The notes under the pieces: model-generated
What the model saw: the letters and a program-made list of their open reading frames with translations, nothing else
What the model was told of the DNA's origin: nothing
The model's database searches: none
Position numbers and translations under genes: made by a program
Source of the DNA: Siphonodentalium dalli
Lineage: Eukaryota; Mollusca; Scaphopoda; Gadilida; Siphonodentaliidae
Direction of reading: 5' to 3'
Assembly: GCA_032622095.1 (NCBI GenBank)
Contig: CP136067.1
Span: forward strand, 50,571,899-50,635,898
Length of the DNA stretch: 64,000 nucleotides
Part shown: one piece after another, positions 1 to 12,280 of the stretch
Layout: every line of letters starts with the position of its first letter
How positions within the stretch are numbered: position 1 is the stretch's first letter

Positions 1-684
1 AGTTAATTCTAAATCCCAATGATTTACGAAGTAAAACTCTACTATTGGGTAACAAAGGGATTTGTCACCCGCCCGAGAACGGAAATATCTCCCGCGACAG
101 CGACGACAACTGTATCGCGGCCACGGGAAGCCTTGTTCTTGTTCGACCACTTTTTTCACCGTCCCCGGTAGATTTCTATCCACACCGTCCCTATATATAT
201 ACTGGTATACACGATGTCCCGTATATCCATATATTATTTTACCGAATGTCTGCATGGTGACAGTTTTGGGGACACACGGAAATTATTCAGTTCGAAACTT
301 AGTCTTATAATTATAACTTAGTGCTCTATATAACTAATTTTGTGTGAGGGACCTGTGATGGCTAAGGATGTGGGTGTGTGTTCACCCGGTATATAGCGTT
401 GTGGGTTTCACGTTCAAATTTTCACCCGTGCGCTAACCAGACCAACTTCTGAACTCTTTGAAATTACAATTACAACTTCCGTCCATGACCCCTATATATA
501 TGGGATACAAATTAATTTTGACTGAGGGGCGGCGTCCAATTCGAATTTCAAGAAATTAGAAAACAGTTTGGCGAAGTTGGTCATTCAGAGGTCATATGTA
601 AACAACCCATTCAAAAATTAACATAGTCCATGTCTTTTTCGAAATTGTAAATGAACGGAAGCATGCATTTCGTATAAGGAGTGT
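1..684. other. No gene recognised
   Basis: Short AT-rich non-coding stretch. Two overlapping open frames near 45-310 lack an ATG at the listed start and show no domain or compositional sign of coding. I see nothing else here. Confidence 0.6.
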
Positions 685-985
685 ATGGCCCAATAAGGGA
701 GATCACCGAGTCGCTATACCATACTATGAGCATACTATATTGGATCCATCCAGTCCCCGACCGCGGCCATTCCGCGGTTTAAGTGCTACAGGTCAAAGTT
801 CTGGAGTATAGCATTCCATATTATGGAGTTTTGAATATATGGAATTCATGAATATTCAAAAGCTCCATATGGAATGCTACTCTAGAACTTTGACCTGTAG
901 CACTGAATGCGCGGAACGGGGCTGGATGGATCCAGTATGGTAACGACTCCGTGATCTTGCTTATACGGGAATTTTCCACAATGTT
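685..985. mobile_element. Foldback element, about 300 bp
   Basis: Two arms are imperfect reverse complements. GGATCCATCCAG (near 742) with the tract GTGCTACAGGTCAAAGTTCT pairs with AGAACTTTGACCTGTAGCAC and CTGGATGGATCC (near 935). Pairing continues outward through the AGATCACCGAGTCG / CGACTCCGTGATCT tracts. There is no open frame. A one-armed relative lies at 36869-36980, so this is a dispersed family. Superfamily is unknown because no clear target duplication is visible. Confidence 0.7.
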
Positions 986-1888
986 TACGAAGAGAAATGC
1001 GCGGTTCGGTAGGCATGGACATGGAATAATTCAAGTTCATGGTTTCTTGAGCAAAGTGTATATTATGTTTTTTCGCTGATAATTTTAAAGCCCCTCCCCA
1101 ATTAACACCCCAGACGGTGTCCAGACCACGTGTCTGTGTCTCTTCTCGTGTCTTATCACTTATAAATGAATTGCCCAGAGCAGGTGGGGTATGATAGATT
1201 GTTTAAGCGGAATGTTGCACAGAGTTGAATCTGTTAACAGCGGCGGTGTCACGATGGTGAACTGCGCAGTATTCCCCATTCGTTACCAGAGTCGTAAATC
1301 CCGAGATATGTGAACGGCAAGACTCGTGTCAGACTCAGACTGATAAATCACGCGTCTCGTTTGCACCCCCCTTTACGAAACTCAGAAACACAGCGCAGTG
1401 CATAACATGTGTGTTTTACATCGATTGGTAACTCATTTGGCGCACACACAGTTTAACCTTACACTGCATGCTTTTGACAGGGTAGATCTGAAATTGTTCT
1501 TCGAACTCGAGAGATTTTCACAACTGTACTGGATTTTCATTCCACATATTGGGATGCGGCGCTTAATGGGTTTATATTGACAGATGTAACAAGAAACCCA
1601 TAGTCAGAAATGGTAAGGCCCTCCAAGATAATATAATTAGGCATATATAAGATATAAGATATACTGGTTCCATGATGCACCACCTCTGATTTCCGTTAAA
1701 ACAACGATGCGCGCATTTGATTATTAGAACTCCATCAAACGATAAATTTTCCAAATGTAATGAAAATATTTAATTATGTGTACAGCATCCGAATTATTAT
1801 CTTGATGCCTTTCCGGCGTCCGAAAAGGGAGGTCGATAATCTCACCCGGTATATTGCGAACATTGTATTAGAATTTAGAAAGTCGTGG
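986..1888. other. Non-coding, nothing recognised
   Basis: I find no coding signal, tandem repeat or clear inverted repeat in this stretch. The short frames at 1398-1580 and 1572-1754 show no recognisable features. Confidence 0.5.
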
Positions 1889-1892
1889 TTAA

Positions 1893-2284
1893 CCCTTTAC
1901 CCAACAGAAGGGCCCTGTGCCAATGCATTCTCTTATATATGCGAGTCGACCATAGGTCGCCTCGCATATATAAGAGAATGCATTGGCTTAACACATTAAA
2001 TATTATAAAATTGTTAAAGAATGTAAGAAAAAATGGTAAAAAGTGTTAAAAAAAGATTTTGTTTAGGCCAATGCATTCTCTTATATATGCGAGGCGACCT
2101 ATGGTCGACTCGCATATATAAGAGAATGCATTGGCACAGGGCATAACTGTAACTATCACAATGTGGTCAAGGAGCCGGTTCCAATGATATCCATATTTGT
2201 ATGGTTCTATTGAGACAGACCGAAGATATTTTAGGCTGTTGAAGCTTTATTTGGCCGGTTTTGGCCGGTTTGTTGGGTAAAGGG
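1893..2284 (+). mobile_element. TTAA-flanked MITE (piggyBac-like ends), copy 1
   Basis: The element runs from CCCTTTACCCAACA to its reverse complement TGTTGGGTAAAGGG. It is flanked on each side by TTAA (1889-1892 and 2285-2288). TTAA duplication and CCC-initial termini are hallmarks of the piggyBac superfamily. There is no transposase, so it is non-autonomous. It contains two 69-bp hairpins at 1919-1987 and 2067-2135 that are reverse complements of each other. Further copies are at 28408-28789, 32929-33292 (reversed) and 41175-41566. The superfamily call is inferred from termini and target site only. Confidence 0.8.
1919..2135. repeat. Double-hairpin core module
   Basis: Each 69-bp unit (1919-1987, 2067-2135) has 27-bp perfect arms starting GCCAATGCATTCTC, one mismatch, then CGACC-ATA-GGTCG at the tip. 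This gives a near-perfect 33-bp stem with a 3-base loop. The two units are mutual reverse complements, separated by a T/A-rich spacer that includes AAATTGTTAAAGAATG. The whole module is bracketed by CCCTGT and ACAGGG. Confidence 0.85.
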
Positions 2285-2302
2285 TTAATGGCCGAGCTAC
2301 AA

Positions 2303-2366
2303 GACATGCTCTTATTTCTGCGAGGCGCCCTGTGGGAGACTTGCATATATAAGAGAATGCATTGGC
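2303..2366. repeat. Solo, diverged hairpin unit
   Basis: A single degenerate copy of the 69-bp hairpin lies just outside the MITE. One arm (CATATATAAGAGAATGCATT) is intact and the other is eroded. It lacks the MITE termini, so it looks like an older independent insertion or a remnant. Confidence 0.65.
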
Positions 2367-2369
2367 AGG

Positions 2370-3945
2370 TTTTTCGCAAAATTTCAGGATGCTCCAGACT
2401 AGTCCAGAGCTGAAATGGTTATGAGATATGCACTGGCTGAAGACAAAATTATACATACTAAGTAACCTGGTCGTTATTCACATATGACATAACGTACACC
2501 TTTATAATTAATAGTGAAACTTTCGTCTTATAGGTCATATACTCGGAGACAACATAAAGTAATGAATGTCAAGGTGGGATATAAAACTTAATGGGATTCC
2601 GCCTACATGACACATGTATATTGCATGCGGTTTTAACTATATTTACGCAGGGGTTATAGGTCAACTTTTGTTAAACTTTCAACATTTGGAAATTTCATGC
2701 CTGACACAACATCTGTTGGACATTTCATATCATACCAAAAATATGCTGAAATTCCTCCGATTGTTTAATTTTCCAATCAGTATTTTGCTGTGAAATTTAT
2801 CGTTTTTTATTATTAAATAAAATAAAGTTCTAACACTTCAGTAAGTCGATCTGAATAATTCAAATTCCGCGTGTAAGGATTTCATGCATATTTATAACAG
2901 CATGGATGCATGTGGTAATTGTAGTCTACGACTCGTTGTGAATCAAATTTATCAAACTCGTTTCTTAAATTTATATCCCATCATAACTCGTTGGAGATCC
3001 TCTATATATCTCATGAAACCCTATTATATCATTAAAAATATCATTTCATATTTCCTTATCTCCCATTAGTTACATATCACTTGACATCGCGCTAACAAAA
3101 TGACCACGCGTCTTTACATTGATTCAGGGAGATTAATACCATTTCGAAAAGCCGCGCATGAAACCAACACCAGAAACTGCTAAATGATTGCTTTGTTCAT
3201 TAAAGTTAAAATGTTGTCCAACTTCGTTGCATTAAAGGTACGGTTGGCCTTGGTGGTGGGTATCCTGTGAAAATATTTCCAACCGTCAAAAACCGCCACA
3301 AACAGAAAGAACATCAAAATGTAGACAGACTTTGTCCGTATACAAATAAGAAATATCGCATAAACAGTATGTTATTGTCATATGGTTGACCATTGTTATG
3401 TAAACAAAAGCATAAAAAGTTACTTTTCTGGTGTTTGTTTATATTATGATGGTAAACATAAAGAGCGTTCTTTGTGGGTGAATTCCTGATATGGAACTAA
3501 TAAAGAGCGTTTATGCCATTTGCGTGTGATTAGCCAGTAGCATTGTACTGTCTTCTGTAACACAATCAGGCTCTTGCTTAGGTAAAAGATAGTAGGTCTT
3601 TATGATAACATGCTGTTTACGCGATGGTCATGGTATATATGAACGAAACTGTATGCGTTTTACTGTTTTTTCTGTTTACTGTGATTGGAACAAATATGAA
3701 TATTTTCGACAACTAAGGCCTCACGTGCCTTTAACGTAACGTAAATAGACACAAAAACAATGAGGCAAATTGGGGACTCTATATTTTCCGTCCCCAGCCA
3801 CAGAGCGCGCAATATTGTCGTAGATGGTTATGAAGTGTCTCAGTCAACGTTGTATAGATGTATGCATTTTGCAGCTTCTTTTAAGGATTTTGATTTGTTA
3901 AAAAGACATAAAGCACTAGTTTTTTTTCATGTGATATACAAGATC
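2370..3945. other. AT-rich non-coding region
   Basis: No gene is recognised. Around 2925-3000 is a diverged relative of the hairpin at 3950-4020 (shared words ACTCGTTTCTTAAA and CATAACTCGTTG). Near 3465-3520 is a short piece of the dispersed family best seen at 14085-14560 (TTCCTGATATGG and AATAAAGAGCG). The 84-codon frame from 3760 begins with ATG but has no recognisable domain and runs into the hairpin. Confidence 0.45.
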
Positions 3946-3949
3946 TTCA

Positions 3950-4020
3950 ACTCGTTATGTTGGGATATAAGATTTTATTACACTCGTTTCTTAAAATCTT
4001 ATATCCCAACATAACTCGTT
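3950..4020. repeat. Hairpin with 23-bp arms
   Basis: TTATGTTGGGATATAAGATT and the following bases pair with their exact complement about 13 bases on, giving a strong stem-loop. A relative lies at 2925-3000. Confidence 0.7.
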
Positions 4021-4052
4021 GCAGATTCTCTATTTCTGTTTATTTGAGGCCC

Positions 4053-4091
4053 GAAGAGACTCAGTGTGGGTCAGTGTGGGTCAGTGTGGGT
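4053..4091. repeat. Short tandem repeat, 10-bp unit
   Basis: Nearly four units of TCAGTGTGGG in a row. Confidence 0.8.
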
Positions 4092-4659
4092 CGCTCCATG
4101 TGATTTCAGATATGAACCGTTAGCATCTTATAGATTCAAACATGGAAAGTGAAAATTATCACATGAAATTCAATGCGTGTGAGAACTTTGGATTAAGCAC
4201 ATGTCGAAATTTGAGGTGAAATATGCTAAAGTATATTATTACAATAAAATCGTACATTTAGCAAGATAGAAAACTAGTACTTTTGATGAGTCTGGTGTTG
4301 ACACGAATGTGGCGATAAGATGTTCTTTTCGCTAGCACGCCTTAAGGGAGCAGACGACCGCAGCGTATCTCACTCTGACACGCCTTCACGGGGCAGCCAA
4401 TCAACGCTTATCTGACATAAACACGCGTGTCAGAACCACGGGATGGCGTGTACCGCAGAAGACGTCCCGGTCCGACTCACGATTTCTGACGCCGACGCTC
4501 GGGTGCATATATATCCGTTGATACATGAGCGCGGAAGTTCTAATATGCACATGTCACTGTTGAATATTTCTTGGAATCCATGTGACCGGTTTCCTTCAAA
4601 GACCCATTGTCCGATTTGACATAGAATAATTAAGAATTTCCTAACTTCCTATAAGCCAA

Positions 4660-5030
4660 TGTTCCAACATATCCTCGCGAAAATACGAACATAATCGACC
4701 TATAATGTGAAATAGTACATACTGTGATTCTTTGACTCTGATATAAGCAGATAATGGAGCATATCCGTTATTTCGTTTAATGGCGCGGGACACAGTGAAT
4801 ACACATTTTAATGATCGTACACCCGAAAAGTCGTGAGTTGGTTTATTTGTGTCACTGTCCGATCATAATCTGCTTAGAACCGCCTCAATATGAGTCGACT
4901 AAAACGCTCTCATTTTCAGCACATTGTCAACTTAAAATGAAGCGATGCTAAGGAGATAATCCACCTAAAACAAGATATATTATAAGCAGATAATGTGCGG
5001 ATTATCGGGAGAACAGGCCAATGTCCCGCT
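4660..5030 (+). repeat. Dispersed repeat rich in GCAGATAAT motifs, copy 1
   Basis: About 370 bp, similar to 14895-15235 and, reversed, to 15405-15735. It carries several copies in both orientations of a short word: AAGCAGATAATG, ATAATCTGCTTAG, GGAGATAATCC and GCGGATTATC. No coding capacity. Its termini resemble CCAACATATCCTCGCG at the left and GGGAGAACAGGCC at the right. Mechanism is unknown. Confidence 0.7.
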
Positions 5031-5242
5031 TACCAGGTAAAGGAAAATTAAATACTTGTAACCACCACCATTCGTACCACACATGCACAGCGAAAATCAA
5101 CCATAAGTAACACATGTACGTCGTCGAAAACGATCACAAAAGCACGAATATGAGTACAGATTTTGGGCGAGGGAAGCACGGGCGCTCTTCATATACGAGG
5201 AGTCGATGGCATTTTTGCTGGGATGACAAAAATCAAAACGTG

Positions 5243-5972
5243 TTAAAAGGGGTACACTACACTAAATCCGGTCATTTATGGGACCATCTCCTTTTATACT
5301 CAACTGAATGTATGCAACAAATGACTGAATTTGACCCACGGATTCATATATGGCAAGAAACGTGCTGTAACGATATATCACTCTGTATCAAGGGTTATAC
5401 TACTGGGACGCAGATAATCACTAGAAATAAAATCAACTCTGTAAGATTCTGTAACGCTTGTATCGCTCTGTATCAAGGGTTACTACTGAGACGCAGATAA
5501 CGATGAGAAATAAAAACATATTTTGTCAGCTTCTGTAACGCTTGTCCCGCTCTGTATCAAGGCTTTCTACATGGGACAAAAACATACCCCCTTAACTTTT
5601 TGCTCACGTTTCTTGCCATATCTATACGGATTAGTGCAAAATACACCCATTTGCTCTATGAACGATACAAACAACATGGTAATTATAACGAAAATGAATT
5701 CATGACTCCAGTCATTTATTCATCTTCATTATGACTACCATGTTGTTTGCATGGTTCATGGAGCACATGCGTGTATTTTGCACTAATCCATGGCTGAAAT
5801 TCATTCATTTGTTGCATATATTCGGCATACAGCAGCTTCGGGTTATCACCCACCAGTTTGTCACTACCCAGTCTGGGTCGGTGCTGATTTCTCTCACCAA
5901 AAACCATTGTACAGTAATGCCCTAAATAATCGACTCCTTGACCACATAATTTAGTGTACAGACCCCCTTTAA
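5243..5972 (+). mobile_element. TTAA-ended foldback MITE, disrupted
   Basis: A copy of the element at 8879-9232. It starts TTAAAAGGGGTACAC with TAAATCCGG just inside. It ends with TTTAGTGTACAG and CCCCTTTAA. The left half is interrupted by another element at 5345-5625, and the right end has foreign sequence at about 5830-5948. The 128-codon frame at 5114-5500 is read through these repeats and is not a gene. Confidence 0.7.
5345..5625. mobile_element. 281-bp MITE nested in another MITE
   Basis: Terminal inverted repeats ATGGCAAGAAACGTG and CACGTTTCTTGCCAT are flanked by an apparent 7-bp direct duplication ACGGATT (5338-5344 and 5626-5632). Joining the flanks restores the order seen in the intact outer element at 8879-9232. 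Inside are about three tandem units of roughly 70 bp containing CTGTAACGCTTGT and TCTGTATCAAGG. There is no protein. Confidence 0.75.
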
Positions 5973-7364
5973 AATCACGGATGGCCTTGGTTGTAGTTTA
6001 TCATTTTTATCCATAAGTTACCAAATTATGAAAAATTCCTCAAGAATATACTATAATAGTATAGTCCGTAGAGTAATATGACCATACGCTAGCGTAATTA
6101 ACGAACCACAGCTAAAACACACGCATAAGCCTGCATAAGCTAGCATTTATCTGTGTCTTTTTAATCCTATAAAATAACTTCATAGATTCGTATTCCCATC
6201 AAATAAGATTAGCTTAGGCCTTATATCGTGGTTTGATTATGATATATTACACTCCAGACATGCACAAGGGTTCATCGACAGAGTGGGTTCTATATAGCAA
6301 TATCGTGTATAAATTAGGTAAATCATATCATACATCAAGGCATGTGAGAAATCAGAGATTCACAATACAAACAGACTACGAGCTCACCGACTCAGACTTA
6401 AAACCTAAATAAAAAACTTTTAAAAGCCATTCTTTTGAACAAATTATTATAGAATATAAACTACCAACATCAAACTGAAAGTATTCAAATGTCAAGACTG
6501 TTGGTTGTTGTCTAGAGGGGAGTATTTTACTGAAATTAACCATTATATTATTGACGCTGTGTGCGCAATCCGATTGAGATGTGTACTATACGAAGAAGCT
6601 TGTCGATTTCATCATGTTCATTTCATTCATAAAATGTCATGTCGATTTCAACGAAACTCGACGAGCAACGTCATCATGTAGCTTTCACCGTCGACCGAAT
6701 TTGCGATAACCTGAATGTATCTTCTGCTTTGTTCATAAGTATGTGTTTCTTGTCGATTCATGAAAATAGAAGGATATCTGAGGATTATCAGATTCACGTA
6801 TGTACTATGTAATATTAGAATAATTTAAACGCGATATAATAACGTTTGCTTGCATCACAAATTTCGATTTCGATTCCAGTATTGTCCCCAGCCCAGCCAG
6901 AGTGATTGAGATTTTCCCATTGCACGCGACATTTATATTTTAGACCACTCCATTGCAAATATTTGATAGTCCAAAATATGTTACAATTATGTTCTCAATA
7001 AAATGTAAACCGCGGCTACGAATGAACATCACTGTGCATAATTCCGATAGTAACTCCCCTCGTTTTGGAACGCCGGCCATTGAAAGACGGTACATTGAAA
7101 GACGCACAAATTTATTTCAGATTACGACATTAATGCTTTAACTTCCTTTAAGCACACCTATCTACTGTGCAACAACAGTGTTCGCAAAAATTCAAAACAG
7201 CAGTGTCGTATTAGATAATAATTGGTGACGTCACAAAATAAGATATAGTCTATATACGACCAAAAGTGTCCGGCTTTGGTTCGTTATAATGATTATATGA
7301 GTGCGGTATTATCCACAAAACACATTTTGTGTGAGCCGAGCTTATGTTTATATACATCACGTGC
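5973..7364. other. Non-coding, nothing recognised
   Basis: AT-rich sequence with only short unsupported frames (for example 6953-7141). I see no convincing repeat structure. Confidence 0.5.
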
Positions 7365-7367
7365 AGA

Positions 7368-7570
7368 GTGTGCGATAAGCAAAACACTCAACACCGTGGC
7401 GATATTTTTTTTTGGGAGAGTGATTCACGTGACCCATTCAACAACGAAACATTGAGTGGCGAGGATTAGCGAGCGCTATACCGGGTTGTTGTAAACAATA
7501 TGGTGACCGTTTTAACAAAAGTTCACTTAGTGGGGTCTCCCCGGTGCTGAGTGGTTTGCTTATCGCACAC
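7368..7570. mobile_element. Small foldback element, 203 bp
   Basis: GTGTGCGATAAGCAAAACAC at the left pairs with GTGGTTTGCTTATCGCACAC at the right. The arms are 29 bp with few mismatches. No coding capacity and no clear target duplication. Confidence 0.6.
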
Positions 7571-7759
7571 CCTTTGCATAGTGTATTGCAACATAGTATG
7601 GCTTTTGTTTACTAACATGGCGTACAGTCTTGATATTAACATGGTATTTATGCGATATTTATGATTGATATAAGAACAAAATCTGTCTCTATTTTAATAT
7701 TCTGTCTGTTTATGGTGGTTTAACGGATGTGATTATTTTAAAAGTAACACCAATCGTGA

Positions 7760-8150
7760 AGGCCATCTGTATCTATAAATCTTCCAAATCCTTTAACACA
7801 CCCTGCAGAGCCTCATCTGATCATCACCAAACTTCGTATGGAACTTCGGTGTGACCTCTCGATGGGTGCCTACCATTTGTTCCCGAATTTTGTAAAAAAA
7901 AAAACATGGCTGCCAGCGGCCATCTCGAATTTTACTCTTTGTATGACCAAATCCTTTAGCACACCTTACAGGTCACATTTCTCATCTAATCATCACCAAA
8001 CTTCATATGGATTTTCGAGGTGACCTCTAGATGGGAGCTCCATTTTTCCCCAAATATTTGTTTAAAACAAATATGGCCACCAGCAGCCATCTTGGATTTC
8101 AAATGTCAATCCATCAGCACACCCTACAGCCCACATTTATTGGAAAATTG
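7760..8150. repeat. Tandem repeat, period roughly 150 bp
   Basis: Two to three diverged units carry CATCACCAAACTTC, GTGACCTCT, ATGGGTGCC/ATGGGAGCT, and a closing GGCCATCTTGGATTT-like segment followed by AGCACACC. The 61-codon frame within it is not a gene. Confidence 0.7.
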
Positions 8151-8351
8151 TTTTGAAACTTTACATTCTTGTTGGTAAATACAAAGTAGGAATCATGATA
8201 TGGAACATTGATTGGATAAGATCAGGAAAACTGAGTAAAATAGTCATTTGAAGCAGTTTGGAGGGGGTGGGTCCCTATCCCAGAATCGGAAAAAAATAAA
8301 AATTAGGGGGTGGCGGATTTATTTGTTTTTGCGCCTAGTGTCCGGAATTTT

Positions 8352-8376
8352 TTTCCTGACCCCCCCCCCCCCCCCT
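8352..8376. repeat. Poly-C tract
   Basis: A run of about 17 C. It forces proline- or glycine-rich frames that are not genes. Confidence 0.9.
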
Positions 8377-8878
8377 GCTCGCAGTTTAATTTTGTGCAGC
8401 TGGGTCAAGGATATGACACCGGTCCTGCTTGGGGACGCTCTAACATTATCCATGTGGTGTATAACACACGGATAAGAAAATGTGATCTGAAAGAGACACA
8501 CATTACTTTTTCCATCAAATATAATATGTAATTGAATACAGTGGGGCATATGCCGTCGCACCAATTAACCATCGTATATACATTGTGATGGTATCCACCT
8601 TACTGGGACAATACATCATATTCGTAATCGTAACAGTGATTTTGCGAAAGGTCTCTAATAAGACCACACCCTCGTAGTATGTAACTCAAATACACACATG
8701 TGGTTATATAACTCACCAAATTCTGCTTGGCAGTAGTTATCAATGATTCCTTCGAATGTATTTGGCTGTTTACACGAGGAACATATATCATCATCTGAAA
8801 GAAGAGAATGAATGTTGTTAAATTAAATACTAGTATACGCGACGCACATGTTACTTGTCATACAGTTTTACATTGCTC

Positions 8879-9232
8879 TTAAAGGGTACTGTACACTAAA
8901 TCCGGCCATTTATGGGACCATCTCCTTTTATACTCAACAGAATATATGCAACACATGAATGAATTTGAGCCATGGATTGGTGCAAAAATATACTGGTGTG
9001 CTATATGAACGATACAAACAACATGGTAATTATAATGAAAATGAGTTAATGACTCCAGTCATAAATTCATTTTCTTTATAATTACCATGTTGTTTGTGTC
9101 GTTCATATAGTGTATGAGTGTATTCTGCACTAATCCATGGCTCAAATTCATTCATTTGTTGCAAATTTTCTGTTGAGTATAAAAGGAGATGGTCACATAA
9201 ATGGCCGGATTTAGTGTACAGTACCCCTTTAA
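8879..9232. mobile_element. TTAA-ended foldback MITE, intact copy
   Basis: Nearly the whole 354 bp folds on itself. TTAAAGGGTACTGTACAC with ACTAAATCCGGCC at the left mirrors GGCCGGATTTAGTG and GTACCCCTTTAA at the right. Arms are about 170 bp around a short centre near 9055. TTAA at both ends suggests a TTAA target, but because the ends are palindromic the duplication cannot be separated from the repeat. The disrupted copy at 5243-5972 belongs to the same family. Confidence 0.8.
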
Positions 9233-10479
9233 TCCACCGAGGTGTTCTATTAACATCTACACATACCTTAATTCGGTACATCATCTGTACCCCGCTCGCG
9301 ATGTATTATGCATGATACTAATGTGATCCAGTCTAGTTCTGCGTAATATGCAATCCCACCTCCAAGTTGCGGCTGCAACGCATATGTGTGCTCATCGGGA
9401 TTACTATGCAATGCCCGCATACAACATCGAATACCCACGAATAGGTTGCCCTGGCAACCGAGCAAGTCTACCCAAATTTTGTTTTAAAGCATATACGACG
9501 ATTTTGATTTCATTTTCAGGAAACTGTAGGGAATATATTTCGAAACCCATGAAAATACCATGTCAATATGATCATTTTGACAGTATTTTAGACAAGAGTT
9601 GCCATGGAAACTGCTTGGCCTCCATTTAAATCGCCCGGTGAGAATCTAAGTGCACGTCACATGTAATGTCACTTGTAAACGTTAATTTACGTAGATATAG
9701 CCAGTTGTATTTCGAATTTTTGTTTTGTTGCAATTTTAGCCTCAACGTGTTTCCGAACCCTTTTACCGCGGCATAACTGCTCCCCTGTTGATCGCGACAG
9801 ACCGATATATCGACCCCGATGTCGTAAGACTTGAAATACAGCGAACAATGTAATTTATTATTTAATTAGCAGCAAGAGGGTTAACGGCTGTGCAATTTAT
9901 GTCACCCAATTTTGCAGTAAGATATTTTGTCGTAATGGCTTATATGCACATATATGCGGGGTTGGTTTCATTACGTTACTCGGGCACATTTATCACGATT
10001 TGGACACTCAGCCCGTTCAGTAGATGTGCTGGACCTGATGAACAACAACATTCAACATCAGTATGGCAGGACATCTCTGCAAACCATTATTGATGTTAAA
10101 TTCTGGTATATTCATGTATATTTGTATCTTAAGATATATTATAGACAGGTACTATATGAAAATGTGCATACCTAAACATGTGGTGAAATTTAATACCGCG
10201 TTCTGTAATTAGCATTATTTAGGGATCAAAATGGACTAGGACCCCATGCGTGGCGTATTTCGTTGCTTCAATGGTAAGTTAATATGAACAATAAAACATA
10301 AAATCATAATTCTCAACCATTTCCATACAGCAGAAACTCACCAAGAAGATATTAACGGAAAAAACGGCAAATTTTCCACTTCCGGTTGCCATTTTGGCGG
10401 CCATCTTGGACGGGGAGTTCCAATTTTGCTATAACATTGCTAAAGCAACGAATATTAATAATAATGGGCAGGCAATGTG
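9233..10479. other. Non-coding, nothing recognised
   Basis: Only short frames without recognisable domains (for example 9348-9629, 93 codons, whose listed start is not followed by any motif I know). GGCGGCCATCTTGG at about 10396 is a word shared with several invertebrate repeats. Confidence 0.45.
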
Positions 10480-10990
10480 GTTTAAAAAAAAAAATTCATG
10501 TAGGTTGATATACAGTTTGACAGGAAATTCAGGAAATATTTTCATAAAAACACGCTGCATTAATTTATCTAGACTATGAACCCGACTGTCTGAGAAAATA
10601 AATAAAACATTTTTTATTGCATATTTTAGTTTTTTGGCAGCCATTTGCAGACCTATTTTTTAAAAGATAAAATCACCATAAAACTACATAAAGTCTGAAA
10701 AGATGAATCAGTATTGAGTATTTATGTCTGCCAGATTATTGAAAACGTGCTTGGATAATATTTATGTTGTTTTGTGTTGTTTTGGCCCTTTACCCGATAA
10801 AAAATAGTCCTGCAAATGGCTGCCAAAAAAACTAAAATATGCACTGAAAAATGTTTTATTTATGTTCTAGCAGACAGTCATGATGGTAGACTGAGCGCAT
10901 ACCCTAGTTGGGTTCAGATAATGTAGGGTTTTTTAAAAAATATTTCCTGTCAAACTGTATATCGACCTACATGAAAAAATTATTGTTTCA
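10480..10990. mobile_element. Foldback element with diverged arms
   Basis: The left arm, about 10480-10655 (GTAGGTTGATATACAGTTTG ... TTTTGGCAGCCATTTGCAG), is the imperfect reverse complement of about 10808-10985 (CTGCAAATGGCTGCCAAAA ... CAAACTGTATATCGACCTAC). The spacer is roughly 150 bp. The two 61-71 codon frames here are read across the arms and are not genes. Confidence 0.7.
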
Positions 10991-12280
10991 AATTTTAAAC
11001 CATTTTTTTCATAATTCGATCATATCTCTCATATTGTGAGGGTAAATACGTGTTGTTATAAATACTATAATAGCATACATTTGTTGTAATGACCTGCAGA
11101 GGGTATCCTCCATCTTTTTGGCCCATGGTAGCTGACCACACTGAATATAATTTACCAACGGAATCGACAGATAGTCGACCTTGAACGGGTTATATTAACA
11201 ATATTTATGTTTAAAAAACATCGTGCTTTAAGAGCCACCATAAAATACGCCTGTAGGAGCATGTAACCGTATACATTGAAGTACCCTCCCAAATGCAGAC
11301 AAAATGCACCTAACACTCGCACGTGGAGACAATGTGTGCAACAATATATCACAAAATCATGACATCATAGAGATAAAACGCATCCCACAACAAAGTGCAG
11401 AATGTATATAGCCTCGTTCGTTGGTTTTATATCGTCAAACCAAAGCCGACCTCGGGGCACGTTCGTTCAACTTCGTTGCAAGTCTGCACAACAATGACGC
11501 GACGTCGACAACAGTTTACATGTATTCTACCACAAAGGAAGAACAACAAAATGCTGTCGGCAAAATGTACCTTTTTGAATGATCCAAAGCCCGTTCGATC
11601 ACGTTTTCGTCCATTAAGCACGTCATATTGGCCTTCCGGATTATATAAGGACTGATTAAAACCATTTAAATCCATGATTCAGTAACGCTGGGGGGGGGGG
11701 GGGGGGGGGGGGGGTGTGGTCACGCATCGGGAAAAAAACGTGGGAAAGGAAAGGGTCCACCGGCTTTTCAGAATGGGTTGACAGCCTCCAGCAAAAGCGG
11801 GAGACACAACACAGGATATATTTCGTATACTCAGATTTACGATAAGTTTGGATTACATGCATGGAAAATACTTTGCCGGCCACCGTAATTTTGTTGCAAT
11901 ATTATATAATAGATACTACCCCTGATCTCCTCAGAGGTACACCAAAGATCAACAATAATAAAAACAAATGTGTGCGGAAGTTCAAAAATAATAAAAACAA
12001 ATGTGTGCGGAAGTTCAAAAATATCTAGTATCTACAAGCCGCTTTCCAAATTAATCCAAAATATATCAACTAACGGATTTCTCAAATGTCCATATTCAGT
12101 AATCCAAATTAGGGCGTCCCTATCTCGAACCTGGATCCTATATATAACGCACATTACAATTTAAACATATTATCCGTGTAATGTATATCCCATGTCCCCC
12201 GTCAGAATGTCAAATAGTTCCCAGGTTTTGAATTTGAACGCCGGTGGAATGTGGTCTATACGGGCGTGGCCATGCGGTTA
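10991..12280. other. Non-coding; poly-G tract and a short tandem pair
   Basis: A run of about 25 G lies at 11690-11714. At about 11950-12022 a 36-bp unit containing AAACAAATGTGTGCGG is repeated in tandem. Nothing else is recognised. Confidence 0.6.

Noticed and set aside
1919-2135. CRISPR-like array
   Set aside because: There are only two units, inverted rather than direct, in an animal genome; they are hairpins of a MITE.
5114-5500. 128-codon frame with ATG
   Set aside because: Reads across the boundary of two nested MITEs and their tandem units; no domain.
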